Source: Anaerolinea sp. (GTDB lineage Bacteria; Chloroflexota; Anaerolineae; Aggregatilineales; UBA2796). From it: a stretch of 64,000 bases of DNA. The notes beneath the pieces were generated by a model. That model did no database searches. It was not told the origin of the DNA and saw only the letters and a program-made list of their open reading frames with translations. The DNA lies in NCBI GenBank assembly GCA_014879835.1, contig JACSRJ010000157.1:1-64000 (forward strand), given 5' to 3'. This document shows positions 25,306-33,295 of the stretch, one piece after another (within the stretch, counting starts at the first letter, position 1; each line of letters starts with the position of its first letter). Made by a program: the position numbers and the translations under genes.

Positions 25306-25334
25306 AGGGTAGCCCAAATCCGTACTGCTGTCAA
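25306..25334 (-). promoter_or_regulatory. Promoter of the SAM-riboswitch/ACT transcript
   Basis: On the minus strand TTGACA (25329-25334) and TACCCT (25306-25311) are 17 bases apart. Transcription would start near 25300, exactly at the 5' side of the riboswitch. The -35 box is a perfect match; the -10 box is weak, and the promoter lies about 20 bases past the end of the transposase relic. Confidence 0.72.
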
Positions 25335-25351
25335 GCAAAAAACAGGGCAAT

Positions 25352-25562
25352 CCAAGGCAATCATGTTATTCCAACCAGCGCGAAGGCGCTTGACTTGCAA
25401 GCCAGCTTTGAGGGAGTTCTCGCGTTTGAGCAGGAGCAAGGCAAGACGACGAAATTAGGCAGGGTCTTCAGCAAAGGTCACGTCGAGCGACTCATGGAGC
25501 TGGTTTTCAATCGACCAGTGGTTGCACATCGCTACCAGAAAAGCGCTGGCTGAAGCGGCACG
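25352..25562 (-). pseudogene. ISAs1-family transposase C-terminal relic
   Basis: The minus strand encodes MCNHWSIENQLHESLDVTF (within about 25470-25530), a close match to the hallmark of ISAs1 (H-repeat) transposases. After an in-frame TAA at 25455-25457 the same frame continues with RRLALLLLKRENSLKAGL and KRLRAGWNNMIAL, which is the usual C-terminal end of these enzymes. The residues normally between the two blocks are missing and the catalytic N-terminal part is absent. It is a small inactive remnant. The bases from 25563 to 25740 hold no recognisable gene. Confidence 0.85.
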
Positions 25563-25740
25563 ACTGGATAGGCGATCTCGTGGCTGGAGTGGTCGCCCGA
25601 TTAAACTCGTTTGCTCCTTCACTAAAGGAGAAGATGGCTTGGGCGATAAGGGCAAAGGCATGATCCCCGATACGAAACTCTTATACCTCCTGATCGCCAT
25701 GTATATGCGATCAGGAGGGCATCTTTCAGACAAGCGATAT

Positions 25741-26751
25741 CTAGGGCAGCAGGGGCAGGAGATTCGACGAGAGGTACTGCTTGATAATATCGATGAAATA
25801 GGGTCCCATAGGTAGATCATTCCCCCCTAAATTGGGCAGATCGCCGCGCACGATAACCGCATTTTTGAGGCATAAGCCGATCACCACCACTGAAGAATCG
25901 GCACGGGTGATCGATAGACGCACATGGTCAGGGCAGTTAAAATCTCTTGCGGTCACAAAATTGGCGATATTGAGGGCAGTAGTGAACTGTTCCATCTGGG
26001 CAGAACCCGCGATCACCGTGGCAGCACGGGCATAAGTCCCACTGAAGGCATCCAAAATATCCACGTTTATCATTTGCATCCCGTCCAACCCCGCATCTTG
26101 GAAGGGATTGAGGACGGTGCCTACCTTTGACGAATCGACCACCCCCGGCAAAGGAGTGCTGCCCACCCCACCGCCGGGATCACTGGTAACCACAATTACA
26201 ATAGGAGAGGGCGTAAGAAGCGCGCCTAGGTCCTGAGTAGGGGTGGTTGGCGCTGGGATCGGACGTCCTAAAATGAGCATGATCACACACATCGCCCCCA
26301 AACACATGATCAACAAGATTCCACCTGCCCCTAAAAGCATCTGGGTGTTGGGGTCACGCGGGAACCACGGCGGCATGTTGTCGAGCCAATTTCGAGGGGT
26401 AAAGCCTTCCCGGTATGCTTCTTGGGGATACTGCTGCATCGGTTCTCCTCCGGGGTACTCCGGAGGCGCGCCATATCCGGGCTGCTGTCCCTGCTGCTGC
26501 GGGTACTGCCCTTGATCATAGTTCAGATAACGATTGGGATCATACTGAGCAGGTGGATTCTCCGGTTCAACCCGGTATCCACCTTGATGGGGTTGAGTCA
26601 GATCGGGGCGAGTGGGCTGTCCGGTAGAAGTGGGCGGTGTCCCTCTCTGCGGTTCTCCCCCACTGGGATTCGGGTTCTGCTGTCCCCGCAAATGTGGGGA
26701 CAGAGGAGTGGGGCGCGGTTTACCTTGTGGGTTGGGATTTTGCTGATCCAC
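25741..26751 (-). CDS. Pro/Gln-rich single-pass membrane protein of unknown function
   Basis: A protein of 336 residues from a GTG start. Residues about 1-125 are a low-complexity, Pro/Gln/Tyr/Gly-rich cytoplasmic region. One membrane helix follows (about 141-165), then a Thr/Pro linker and an exported domain of about 135 residues (from about 200) with KVGTVLNPFQDAGLDGMQMIN and a CPDH...VVIGLCLKN segment that may form a disulfide. The exported domain is probably compact but I cannot assign a family. It diverges from the radical-SAM gene. Confidence 0.75.
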   Translation of the reverse strand: MDQQNPNPQGKPRPTPLSPHLRGQQNPNPSGGEPQRGTPPTSTGQPTRPDLTQPHQGGYRVEPENPPAQYDPNRYLNYDQGQYPQQQGQQPGYGAPPEYPGGEPMQQYPQEAYREGFTPRNWLDNMPPWFPRDPNTQMLLGAGGILLIMCLGAMCVIMLILGRPIPAPTTPTQDLGALLTPSPIVIVVTSDPGGGVGSTPLPGVVDSSKVGTVLNPFQDAGLDGMQMINVDILDAFSGTYARAATVIAGSAQMEQFTTALNIANFVTARDFNCPDHVRLSITRADSSVVVIGLCLKNAVIVRGDLPNLGGNDLPMGPYFIDIIKQYLSSNLLPLLP

Positions 26752-26778
26752 GTCTTTTTAACCTCGACCCTCGTTCGG

Positions 26779-26784
26779 TATAAT
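26779..26784 (+). promoter_or_regulatory. Possible -10 box upstream of the radical-SAM gene
   Basis: A perfect TATAAT lies 100 bases before the radical-SAM start codon. The region 17 bases upstream reads T-rich (TTTTTA) and is only a weak -35 match, so the promoter is tentative. A leader of about 90 bases would result. Confidence 0.4.
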
Positions 26785-26883
26785 GTCACATATCCTTTAT
26801 CTTACCCTATTTTTGAGCTTAATAGATTTAGCCCGATTTATTCAACAATGGTCGCTGTTAACGGTATGTATGGGGCGTGAGAA

Positions 26884-28809
26884 ATGTCAGACACTCAACA
26901 AATCGAACAAAGGCTGGAGCGCATCCTCCTCAAGGTGACCAAACCGGGGCGGTATGTGGGTGGTGAGTATAACAGTGTGGTTAAGGATTGGTCCGCGGTA
27001 CCTTTTCGGGCCGCCCTTGCCTTCCCCGATGTCTATGATATTGGCATGTCCAATCTGGGATTGATGATCCTCTACGATATTTACAACCAACAGCCTGATA
27101 TGCTTGCCGAACGGGTTTTCAGTCCGTGGGTGGACATGGAAGAAGCAATGCGGCGCGATTCCGTGCCGCTTTACAGTCTAGAGAGTAAACATCCCATTCG
27201 GGATTTTGATCTTTTAGGAATCAGCCTGCCTTATGAACAGCTTTTCACCAATGCCCTCAATCTTCTTGATCTGTCAGGGATGCCAGTGCGCACGGCGGAT
27301 CGGGATGAGACTTACCCTTTGGTGATCGCGGGCGGACATGCTTGCTACAACCCCGAACCGATGGCCGCGTTTATTGATGCTTTTGTGATCGGCGAGGGCG
27401 AGGAGATCATCCTCGATATTGCCCGCACCCTGATGCGCACTAAAGGGCAACCTCGACATGAGCAGCTTCGCCAACTGGCCAAGATTGAGGGGCTGTATGT
27501 CCCGGCGCTCTACGAAGTCTCGTACCATCCCGATGGTACGGTTCAGGCGGTGAAGCCAACTGTGCCTGAGGCACCCGCTAAAGTCCTGAAGCGCATTGTG
27601 CCCATCCTGCCACCTCCATTCACCGGCTTTTTAGTGCCCAATGTGGATACCGTCCACAACCGTGCCCCCATTGAGATTATGCGCGGTTGTACCAGAGGCT
27701 GCCGCTTCTGTCATGCGGGTATGGTCACCCGCCCAGTGCGCGAACGGAGGGTTGAGGAAGTGGTTGCGGCAGTTGAGGAGATCGTCAAAAACACCGGTTT
27801 TGAAGAGATTGGGCTGCTCAGTCTGTCCTCATCAGATTACACCGGGGTTAAAGAACTGGTCAAGGCCATTGGTGAACGTTGGGGCGCACAAGGCTTGAGT
27901 ATTAGTTTGCCGAGCTTGCGGATCGAAAGCATGAGCGCTGATTTGATGGATGCGCTCCGCGACACCCGTCGCGGCGGATTCACCCTTGCCCCGGAAGCTG
28001 CCACTGAGAAGATGCGCGACATCATCAACAAGTATGTGCCCGACATTCAGGTGCTGGAAACAGCTCACGAAATTTATAAACGCGGTTGGCGCACAATCAA
28101 ACTCTATTTCATGATCGGGCATCCCAGCGAAACCCTCGAAGATGTGCAGGCGATCATCGACCTCTCAAAAGCAGTCCTGCATGAAGGGCGCAAGATTCAC
28201 GGCAATAAGGCAACCGTCAATGTAGGGGTCAGCACCTTCATCCCCAAACCGCATACCCCTTTTCAGTGGGTCAGTGTGGATACCCTCGATCAGATTCACG
28301 CCAAACAGCGCCTGCTCAAGGATCAGGTGCGGGGGAATGGGCTGCATCTGCGCTGGAACAATCCCAAAGATACCCTCTTTGAAGCATTCCTTGCCCGAGG
28401 TGACCGCCGCCTGAGTGCAGTCATCGAATACGCATGGAAACACGGTGCAAAATTTGATGCTTGGCAGGATCAATTCCGCTTTGAGCTATGGCAAGAAGCG
28501 ATGAGCGTGTGTGGGCTGTCAATGGACTTTTACACCCATCGTGCGCGCTCTGTTGACGAGGTCTTCCCATGGGATCACATTGATGCAGCGGTCAAAAAGA
28601 AATTCCTGATCGAGGATTATCTCATGTCCCAGCGAGGCGAAACCCGGGTGGACTGCCGTAATCAGTGCTTCGCCTGCGGTATCCTACCCAAGTTCAGCCA
28701 GACCCGAATGAATACCCCTGCCGAGGCGTGGGAGTGCCCACCCATTGTGCCCAGACACCTTCGGGGGAAAGACCTCGGTGAGGTCATCCCCCTTGGCACG
28801 ACCGGGTAG
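26884..28809 (+). CDS. TIGR03960-type radical SAM protein with B12-binding-like domain
   Basis: A 641-residue protein with the TIGR03960 layout. An N-terminal cobalamin-binding-like domain (about 30-180; FPDVYDIGMSNLGLMILYDI) is followed by a radical-SAM core with the cluster motif CTRGCRFC (about 270-277). A C-terminal region carries further cysteines (CRNQCFACGI, about 592-601). In many bacteria this protein is next to or fused with a DUF2344 (TIGR03936) protein; here the neighbour is RimO on the opposite strand. Its substrate is not established. It may well bind 4Fe-4S, SAM and possibly cobalamin. Confidence 0.9.
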   Translation: MSDTQQIEQRLERILLKVTKPGRYVGGEYNSVVKDWSAVPFRAALAFPDVYDIGMSNLGLMILYDIYNQQPDMLAERVFSPWVDMEEAMRRDSVPLYSLESKHPIRDFDLLGISLPYEQLFTNALNLLDLSGMPVRTADRDETYPLVIAGGHACYNPEPMAAFIDAFVIGEGEEIILDIARTLMRTKGQPRHEQLRQLAKIEGLYVPALYEVSYHPDGTVQAVKPTVPEAPAKVLKRIVPILPPPFTGFLVPNVDTVHNRAPIEIMRGCTRGCRFCHAGMVTRPVRERRVEEVVAAVEEIVKNTGFEEIGLLSLSSSDYTGVKELVKAIGERWGAQGLSISLPSLRIESMSADLMDALRDTRRGGFTLAPEAATEKMRDIINKYVPDIQVLETAHEIYKRGWRTIKLYFMIGHPSETLEDVQAIIDLSKAVLHEGRKIHGNKATVNVGVSTFIPKPHTPFQWVSVDTLDQIHAKQRLLKDQVRGNGLHLRWNNPKDTLFEAFLARGDRRLSAVIEYAWKHGAKFDAWQDQFRFELWQEAMSVCGLSMDFYTHRARSVDEVFPWDHIDAAVKKKFLIEDYLMSQRGETRVDCRNQCFACGILPKFSQTRMNTPAEAWECPPIVPRHLRGKDLGEVIPLGTTG

Positions 28810-28840
28810 GTTTGCCCGAACAGCCGGGAACTTAAGTCCG

Positions 28841-30208
28841 TTAGCGGATTTGGATAGGGGTATTAGTCTCGACGGTGCCTACGAGATCGTAGTTCATCGC
28901 CCCTGTGATGCGCACCGGAATGATGGGACGTCCCGGTGGGGTATCGCCTTCAACAATCACATAACCATCCACTTCAGGGGCATCCCGATAGCTGCGCGCT
29001 ACGGTTAGACCATCCCCCTGTCCGTCGATGATCACATCGAGGGTTTTGCCCACCATCGCTTGATTCTTAGCAAGGCTGATCCCCTGCTGAAGACTCATCA
29101 GGGCTTCACGGCGCTCCTCTTTGACCGATTCAGGCAGGTGGCTTTCCTGCTCTGCGGAAGGGGTGTTCTCCTCGTAGCTGTAGGTGAAGGCTCCCACCCG
29201 ATCAAACTCCATGTCACGAACAAAAGTGAGCAGTTCTTCAAATTCCTGATCGGTCTCACCGGGATAACCCACAATAAAGGTGGTGCGGATGGCCATATCA
29301 GGCATGGCACTGCGCATCTTGGCGATGGTCTCGTAGCACCACTCAATATTGGCTGGTCGGCGCATCCGTTTTAAGACACTTCGACTGCCATGTTGTAGGG
29401 GAATATCAAGATAGTGCAGCACTTGAGGACGGCTGGCCATGACTTCGATCAACCGATCCGTCACCGCACCCGGATAGGCATACATGATCCGCATCCACGG
29501 GATCGAAGTCTCGGTTGCGAGTCGATCCAACAGGTGGGCCAACCCATCTTTGATCCCTAAATCGTGCCCATAATCGGTGGAGTCCTGCGCGATCAGAATC
29601 AGTTCTTGTACCCCACGCTCCGTAAGAGTCCGGACTTCATGCACCACGGAATCAGGGTGACGACTGACCGCGGTACCTTTGATCAGGGGGATGGCGCAAA
29701 AGGCGCAGGGACGACGGCAGCCATCAGCAATCTTGAGGTAGGCGCTGTGCCCTTGCACGGACGCACGCACCGCGCCTCGTTCGTCACTGCCAACAGTGAC
29801 CGCTTCAGTGGGCAGATGATAAAGCGGTTCCGGGTGTTTTCGCTGCCGCAGCTTGGAGATCAAATCCACAATATCCATCCAGCGTCGGGTTCCGATCACC
29901 CCATCCAAGCCCGGTACTTTTTGTACCAATTCATGTCCATAACGCTGGGCCATGCACCCCGCTGCGATCAACAGTTGATCTCGCTTCTTGCGTGTGGCTA
30001 AATCCTGCAGGGCGCGCACACTCTCATCTTTGGCAGCATTGATGAACCCGCAAGTATTCACGATCAAGACTTCGGCCCGGCGCGAATCGTCAATAGGATA
30101 CATCCCCGCCTGATCCAATAATTGAGCCATACTCTCGGAGTCAACCGTATTTTTTGAGCAGCCCAGCGACAGCAAGTAGTAAGCGTTCTTACGTTTTGTT
30201 ACACTCAT
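28841..30208 (-). CDS. rimO: Ribosomal protein S12 methylthiotransferase RimO
   Basis: A methylthiotransferase of 455 residues that adds a methylthio group to the conserved aspartate of ribosomal protein S12. The N-terminal UPF0004 domain starts with YYLLSLGCSKNTVDSE and supplies three cysteines (Cys in LGCSKN, NTCGF, AGCMAQRY). The radical-SAM core has DGCRRPCAFCAIP (about 171-183) and a C-terminal TRAM domain closes the protein. SKNTVDSE separates RimO from MiaB (which has QMN). It faces the radical-SAM gene tail to tail and diverges from the next gene by 2 bases. Confidence 0.95.
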   Translation of the reverse strand: MSVTKRKNAYYLLSLGCSKNTVDSESMAQLLDQAGMYPIDDSRRAEVLIVNTCGFINAAKDESVRALQDLATRKKRDQLLIAAGCMAQRYGHELVQKVPGLDGVIGTRRWMDIVDLISKLRQRKHPEPLYHLPTEAVTVGSDERGAVRASVQGHSAYLKIADGCRRPCAFCAIPLIKGTAVSRHPDSVVHEVRTLTERGVQELILIAQDSTDYGHDLGIKDGLAHLLDRLATETSIPWMRIMYAYPGAVTDRLIEVMASRPQVLHYLDIPLQHGSRSVLKRMRRPANIEWCYETIAKMRSAMPDMAIRTTFIVGYPGETDQEFEELLTFVRDMEFDRVGAFTYSYEENTPSAEQESHLPESVKEERREALMSLQQGISLAKNQAMVGKTLDVIIDGQGDGLTVARSYRDAPEVDGYVIVEGDTPPGRPIIPVRITGAMNYDLVGTVETNTPIQIR

Positions 30209-30210
30209 AG

Positions 30211-30936
30211 ATGATCAGTCCCTACAACATCGGCTGCATTAGTGTATTCGATGCAACGCAAACTGTACAGTGTTCGGAGGGTAACATCATTTACGAAGAT
30301 ATTGCTAAAGACCGAATTTTGGAGACTGAAAATTTAACAGATGCCCTCGATGGCGACTCCGCCAACTGGCTCATTGATTGGGCAGTGGCGCAGATCCCTG
30401 TTTTGCTCCGCGATGTGACCGATGAAGCTGCCGCTAATGAGATCATCTATAACCTGATGCAGACCATGCGCTCCCTAAACGGTTTGGGTGCGGATGCGGC
30501 CGAACTTCCCGCAGTCGACCTCATTGAATCCGTGCGTGAGTTCAGTATCCGTTTTGGCACGGTCAATAAAGCTGCGCTGGTCTTAGATGAAGATCGCATC
30601 CGTCAAACAGCCGAGCAGATCGCGGGTAAACCCCCATTGGAGAGTCTGCCTTATCTGGTCAACCTGATCAAACCTGCTGCGATCACCCCTGCGGCTGAGG
30701 TGCAACCTTCGTCTGGGGAGTCAGTTTCTGCTCCTATCAATCCACTAGCGGCTTTGATGAACGCCGTTTCCGAGACTGTAACGGAGATGAAAAGCGCCGA
30801 GAGTACTGAAGCCACCTCCGTGCCCTCTGAAGGGTTAACCACTGATCTCGCCGATTCCGGTTCAGCTACGGGGACACAAGGCTTAAGTGCTGGTTCCTCA
30901 GCCGAAACCGAATCAGGCACACTCAAACAGGGATAA
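30211..30936 (+). CDS. Soluble protein of unknown function
   Basis: A reading frame of up to 241 residues. Residues about 30-155 are helical and look conserved (SANWLIDWAVAQIPVLLRDV, AANEIIYNLMQTMRSL); the rest is Ser/Thr/Ala/Glu-rich and probably disordered. No family recognised. The start is uncertain. ATG30211 lies 2 bases from the divergent rimO start and has no ribosome-binding site. GGAGGG at 30276-30281 points to a start near 30289, where the codon is ATT, a rare initiator. Confidence 0.6.
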   Translation: MISPYNIGCISVFDATQTVQCSEGNIIYEDIAKDRILETENLTDALDGDSANWLIDWAVAQIPVLLRDVTDEAAANEIIYNLMQTMRSLNGLGADAAELPAVDLIESVREFSIRFGTVNKAALVLDEDRIRQTAEQIAGKPPLESLPYLVNLIKPAAITPAAEVQPSSGESVSAPINPLAALMNAVSETVTEMKSAESTEATSVPSEGLTTDLADSGSATGTQGLSAGSSAETESGTLKQG

Positions 30937-30968
30937 CCCTTTTTAAAACATCAAGGAATAAATTGATC

Positions 30969-32177
30969 ATGCTTCAACATCTCTCTCAAAAGGGCAGTGC
31001 CACTCAAAATCTGATCTGGATCGGTGTGTTGGGGCTGCTTTTGGTTGTGGTAGGGTGTCAACCATCTACTCCTGCTGCTACGCCCGTACCACCGACGATA
31101 ACGCCCTTTCCTACCACAGCGCCTGTGGCCACAAATGTTCCGGGGGTCACCCCTCAGCCAACCCCACCAACGGTTGATTGGCTCAACGTCTATTTCACCG
31201 ATGCCAGCTTGATCAACGCGGATCGAAGCAACGGCTTTGATCAAGTGGTGGTTCAAGCAATTAACGAAGCCCAGAGCGAGATCGATATTGCCTCGTTCGA
31301 CTTTAACCTGAAGTCTGTGGTTGATGCGTTGATCGCAGCCCAAAAACGGGGTGTCAAAGTGCGTTTGGTTCTGGATTTAAAGAACGGTAGCACCACGGTT
31401 CGGGCCAGCGCTTCCCAGAAGATCGAAGCCTACGATGCCATCGCGGCCCTAGACAAGGCCAAAATCCCCTACGTTGATGGTGGGCGGAGCAGCGGGCTGA
31501 TGCACAACAAGATTGTCATCTTGGATCGCAAGACCCTGTTCATCGGCTCTTGGAACCTATCCTTCAATGACACCTTCAAAAACGACAACAACGTCCTGCG
31601 CATCAGTGATCCCTTGCTCATCGCCAATTATCAGGCGAAGTTTAATGAGATGTTCTTGGAGAAACGTTTCGGGCGACAGGCAAAAGTAGGCGCACTCCAG
31701 CCCAGCATGACTGTTCAGGGCACAGCTATTGAAATGTACTTTGCGCCTATTGATGATGTAATGAGTAAGGTGATCGCAGAAGTGCAAAAGTCACGGCGCT
31801 CCGTCCGCTTCATGATCTTCACCTTCACCTATCCCGAGCTGACGGCGGCCATGATCGAGCGATTTCAGAAAGGCGTCACGGTGGAAGGGGTGATCGAGAA
31901 CCGAGGCGCGTCTCAAGGGGCGCTGCCGGAATTGTTTTGCGCCAAAATCCCGGTGAAGCGTGAAGCGGGTGGCGGCACCATGCACCACAAAGTCTTGATC
32001 ATCGATAACCAGACCGTGATCACCGGATCATTCAACTTTACCAAGTCCGCCACAACCCAAAACGATGAGAATCTGATCATCATCCGCAACCCCCGGGTGG
32101 TCTCTCTGTACCTCAAAGAATTTCAACGGATCATGTCTCGTTCACTTGAACCTACCGGGATCGAGTGCAGTCAGTAG
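30969..32177 (+). CDS. Phospholipase D-like lipoprotein
   Basis: A predicted lipoprotein of 402 residues with lipobox VVVGC and a Pro/Thr linker. It then has two phospholipase-D domains with HKD motifs: HNKIVILDRKTLFIGSWN (about 180-197) and HHKVLIIDNQTVITGSFN (about 338-355). Both motifs are complete (H-x-K-x4-D), so an active site is expected. The family includes nucleases, cardiolipin synthases and transferases; an exported single protein with short linkers resembles the Nuc/phosphodiesterase group, but substrate cannot be assigned. ATG30969 follows AAGGA by 11 bases; a TTG two codons earlier is possible. Confidence 0.9.
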   Translation: MLQHLSQKGSATQNLIWIGVLGLLLVVVGCQPSTPAATPVPPTITPFPTTAPVATNVPGVTPQPTPPTVDWLNVYFTDASLINADRSNGFDQVVVQAINEAQSEIDIASFDFNLKSVVDALIAAQKRGVKVRLVLDLKNGSTTVRASASQKIEAYDAIAALDKAKIPYVDGGRSSGLMHNKIVILDRKTLFIGSWNLSFNDTFKNDNNVLRISDPLLIANYQAKFNEMFLEKRFGRQAKVGALQPSMTVQGTAIEMYFAPIDDVMSKVIAEVQKSRRSVRFMIFTFTYPELTAAMIERFQKGVTVEGVIENRGASQGALPELFCAKIPVKREAGGGTMHHKVLIIDNQTVITGSFNFTKSATTQNDENLIIIRNPRVVSLYLKEFQRIMSRSLEPTGIECSQ

Positions 32178-32179
32178 GG

Positions 32180-32219
32180 ATCAATGGTGAGGGTTGGTAG
32201 TGCCACCCTCACCGTTGAT
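32180..32219. terminator. Bidirectional terminator between convergent genes
   Basis: Fifteen-base arms (32180-32194 and 32205-32219) pair with one G-U wobble around a 10-base loop; the core is GGTGAGGGT/ACCCTCACC. It sits between the phospholipase-like and GT9 genes and overlaps the GT9 stop codon. No long T run follows on either strand. Confidence 0.72.
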
Positions 32220-33291
32220 GCAGCAAAGACTGAGCCGCTTCAAATGCCTCGGAGACACTGATCCCATCCCGCTCCCAGTCAAAAGTGAGCGGGATGCCCG
32301 CGCTCACCCCTTCAGGGGGCAGGTCAATGGGACGCCATACCGCCCGTGCTTGATCAGGGGGTACAAAAGGCGCATATCGTCGGGGGTCGGAAGGCCCAAA
32401 AATCATCAGCACTTTTGCCCCAGAGGCTGCGGCCAGATGTCCCACCCCATTATCATTGCCTATATAGAGAGCTGCATGAACGGCCAGTGCCCCAATCTGG
32501 CGCAGAGTAAGTTTCTCACTCAGATCGATCACTTTTGCAGCCTCCAAGTGCGTTTTGAGGACGCTGATCGCCTCTTGATCGCTGGCTGCGCCCACTATGA
32601 CGATCTGAGCGCCTTCTAAAGCAACCTCGATCTGCTTCACCAAAGCGGCCATCAGCGGTGGGGGGTAACGTTTCTGAACCATGCTCATGCCAGCGTTGAC
32701 CCCGCCTCCCGGATGTACCATCAGGAAGCGCCCCGGCGTAAGCTGATGGCTGCTCAGGAGGGTGGTCGCAGTGGCAGCCGCTTCAGGTGGAGGGGGGGCA
32801 TACGACCAGACCCCTTCCACATCAATCCCCAATGCACGTCCTATATCAAGGTATATCTCCGACTCATGCCGAATCTGTTGGGGATCGATATGAGCCGGAT
32901 AATTGTAACTAAAACCACGTCCAGCGCTGTCCAGACCGGCGCGATGCGGGATATAGGCCATCAGAGGCACAACCGCTAACAAACGGGAGCGATCAGGCAC
33001 CACGATCAAATCATAGTGCCCTCGGCGAAGCGCCCAGACAAGTCTAACCAACGGTTTGGCTCGACTGGCAGGGTTAGCAAGCTTCCCAGTAGGAATCAAT
33101 GCGTGCAGGGCGGGGTGTCCCTCCAGCGCGCCTGCCGCGGGGGTGCTTACGGCCCAATCAATGAGCGCTTCGGGGTAAGCGCGTCGCAGGGCCATCAAGA
33201 GTGGGGTTGCAAAGATCACATCCCCAATGCAGCATGGTTTGAGGATCACGATTCGGGCAAAAGGACCCGCTTGGACTGGAGAAGAAGACAT
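32209..33291 (-). CDS. Glycosyltransferase family 9 protein
   Basis: A heptosyltransferase-type (GT9, GT-B fold) protein of 360 residues. It begins IVILKPCCIGDVIFATPLLMALRRAYP, characteristic of ADP-heptose transferases, and has the nucleotide-binding half with FLMVHPGGGVNAG and YIGNDNGVGHLAAASGAKVLMIFGPSDPRRY. Chloroflexota usually lack classical lipopolysaccharide, so a heptose-LPS role is doubtful; it may decorate another surface glycan. ATG33291 is preferred over the longer reading because it is just past the stop of the preceding GT87-like gene (33296), giving a compact two-gene operon. Confidence 0.9.
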   Translation of the reverse strand: MSSSPVQAGPFARIVILKPCCIGDVIFATPLLMALRRAYPEALIDWAVSTPAAGALEGHPALHALIPTGKLANPASRAKPLVRLVWALRRGHYDLIVVPDRSRLLAVVPLMAYIPHRAGLDSAGRGFSYNYPAHIDPQQIRHESEIYLDIGRALGIDVEGVWSYAPPPPEAAATATTLLSSHQLTPGRFLMVHPGGGVNAGMSMVQKRYPPPLMAALVKQIEVALEGAQIVIVGAASDQEAISVLKTHLEAAKVIDLSEKLTLRQIGALAVHAALYIGNDNGVGHLAAASGAKVLMIFGPSDPRRYAPFVPPDQARAVWRPIDLPPEGVSAGIPLTFDWERDGISVSEAFEAAQSLLHQR

Positions 33292-33295
33292 TTGG

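Noticed and set aside
25455-25820. 121-codon open frame on the minus strand taken as one gene
   Set aside because: Only its last 35 codons resemble ISAs1 transposase, and it overlaps the stop region of another gene; it is a relic, not a gene.
30963-30968. TTG start for the phospholipase-like lipoprotein
   Set aside because: It is possible but only 5 bases from AAGGA; ATG30969 gives the same signal peptide with better spacing.
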